Assembly (NCBI GenBank): GCA_046758905.1
Contig: JBHIBC010000046.1
Location: 1-22,628, forward strand
DNA: 22,628 bases
Direction: 5' to 3'
Source of the DNA: JBHIBC01 sp046758905
Lineage (GTDB): Bacteria; Acidobacteriota; Polarisedimenticolia; Gp22-AA2
The position numbers and the translations under genes were made by a program. Positions 22,277 through 22,628 of this stretch are shown here, piece by piece. A model generated the notes under the pieces. It did not search any database. It was not told the origin of the DNA and saw only the letters and a program-made list of their open reading frames with translations. Each line of letters begins with the position of its first letter. Within the stretch, counting starts at the first letter, position 1.

Positions 22277-22628
22277 ATGAGACCCATCGGATCCGCAACG
22301 AGCCTGGAGAAGCGCCGTCGTCGTGCCGTGGCATTGTGCAAGAGCGGGAAGGGGATTCGCGAGGTCGCCGGTCGGGTTCGAGCCTCTCCCGGAGCCGTGC
22401 ATCGCTGGATTCAGGACTGGAAGAAGCATGGTGATACCGCGTTGGCGGCCAAGCCGACTCCGGGCCGGCCATGGAAGATGACCGCCACGCAGCGCGCCAA
22501 GCTTCAGAAGCGGCTGCTCGCCGGGGCGATGGCCTGCGGGTTTCCCAACGAGCTGTGGACATTGAAGCGTATGGCGAGGTTTTGTCAAGAGGTGTGGAAA
22601 CACAACTCAGGCGGCAGCCTCCTCGGAT
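22277..22628 (+). CDS. IS630-family transposase, N-terminal part (runs off the window)
   Basis: Transposases of this Tc1/mariner-related family cut and paste at TA sites. The 117 visible residues start MRPIGSATSLEKRRRRAVAL, as in many IS630 proteins. A helix-turn-helix (EVAGRVRASPGAVHRWIQDW, ~29-48), the hinge AAKPTPGRPWKMTATQRAKL (58-77) and the winged-helix segment GFPNELWTLKRMARF (88-102) follow. The DDE catalytic domain lies beyond the window. The ATG at 22277 is preferred over one at 22265 because family members begin with MRP. After residue ~102 the sequence no longer resembles the family, which hints at a second junction near 22583. Base composition is less GC-rich than in the neighbouring genes. 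Confidence 0.85.
   Translation, partial: MRPIGSATSLEKRRRRAVALCKSGKGIREVAGRVRASPGAVHRWIQDWKKHGDTALAAKPTPGRPWKMTATQRAKLQKRLLAGAMACGFPNELWTLKRMARFCQEVWKHNSGGSLLG
22277..22628 (+). mobile_element. Partial IS630-family insertion sequence (left part only)
   Basis: Defined by its transposase. The left terminal repeat and TA target duplication should lie somewhere between ~22050 and 22270, but without the right end they cannot be fixed. The true element starts upstream of the coordinate given. Confidence 0.65.

Noticed and set aside
22080..22280. 66-codon forward frame after pfp with a GGAGGGG site
   Set aside because: It crosses a strong terminator and the insertion-sequence promoter, has no recognisable motif and no proper promoter. 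Kept only as a note in the intergenic entry.
1..22628. CRISPR array, tRNA, rRNA or riboswitch
   Set aside because: No regularly spaced repeats, cloverleaf-like sequences or conserved riboswitch cores were seen on reading both strands by eye. This is not a covariance-model search.

Overview
The window is about 22.6 kb of very G+C-rich bacterial DNA with dense gene packing, strong G/C preference at third codon positions, good Shine-Dalgarno sites and frequent GTG/TTG starts. The gene mix (FG-GAP/ASPIC-UnbV protein, several exported peptidases, a DUF1028 protein, a GH65/OtsB sugar operon) recalls Acidobacteriota or a related high-GC environmental lineage. That placement is inference: no rRNA or universal marker gene is present.

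Layout. (1) 1-2665: the 3' part of a secreted FG-GAP repeat protein converges on an exported DUF1028 protein. (2) 2818-6454: a C-factor-like short-chain dehydrogenase is followed by both subunits of DNA topoisomerase VI (top6B, top6A), an archaeal-type enzyme that is uncommon in bacteria. (3) 6510-9784: an exported DmpA-type (P1) peptidase diverges from a promoter, a possible collapsed surE remnant, a class I methyltransferase and a TraB/GumN lipoprotein that overlap by GTGA. (4) 9846-15016: msrA, an exported M20 peptidase and a large exported M14 metallopeptidase. (5) 15056-21904: transaldolase diverges from a four-gene sugar operon made of a beta-phosphoglucomutase-like HAD enzyme, trehalose-6-phosphate phosphatase, a GH65 disaccharide phosphorylase and a phosphofructokinase. 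The first three are joined by ATGA overlaps, and the fourth has residues typical of PPi-dependent enzymes. (6) 21905-22628: a non-coding stretch with a strong terminator, then the 5' part of an IS630-family transposase that runs off the window.

How the genes may work together. The sugar operon reads as a phosphate-recycling route: trehalose-6-P to trehalose plus Pi (OtsB), trehalose or a related disaccharide plus Pi to glucose plus beta-glucose-1-P (GH65), beta-glucose-1-P to glucose-6-P (HAD mutase), then after isomerisation fructose-6-P plus PPi to fructose-1,6-bisphosphate (PFP). The divergent transaldolase joins the same hexose-phosphate pool. Five products carry export or lipoprotein signals, and three of these are peptidases, which fits an organism that feeds on peptides.

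The observations most worth a second look are the bacterial topoisomerase VI pair with its basic N-terminal extension, the phosphate/PPi-based trehalose operon whose gene order matches the mycobacterial OtsB1 fusion, GC-rich stem-loops holding or touching the stop codon at all three convergent gene junctions, a low-complexity GH65 tail that overlaps the next gene by 197 nt, and a SurE-like remnant behind a good promoter.
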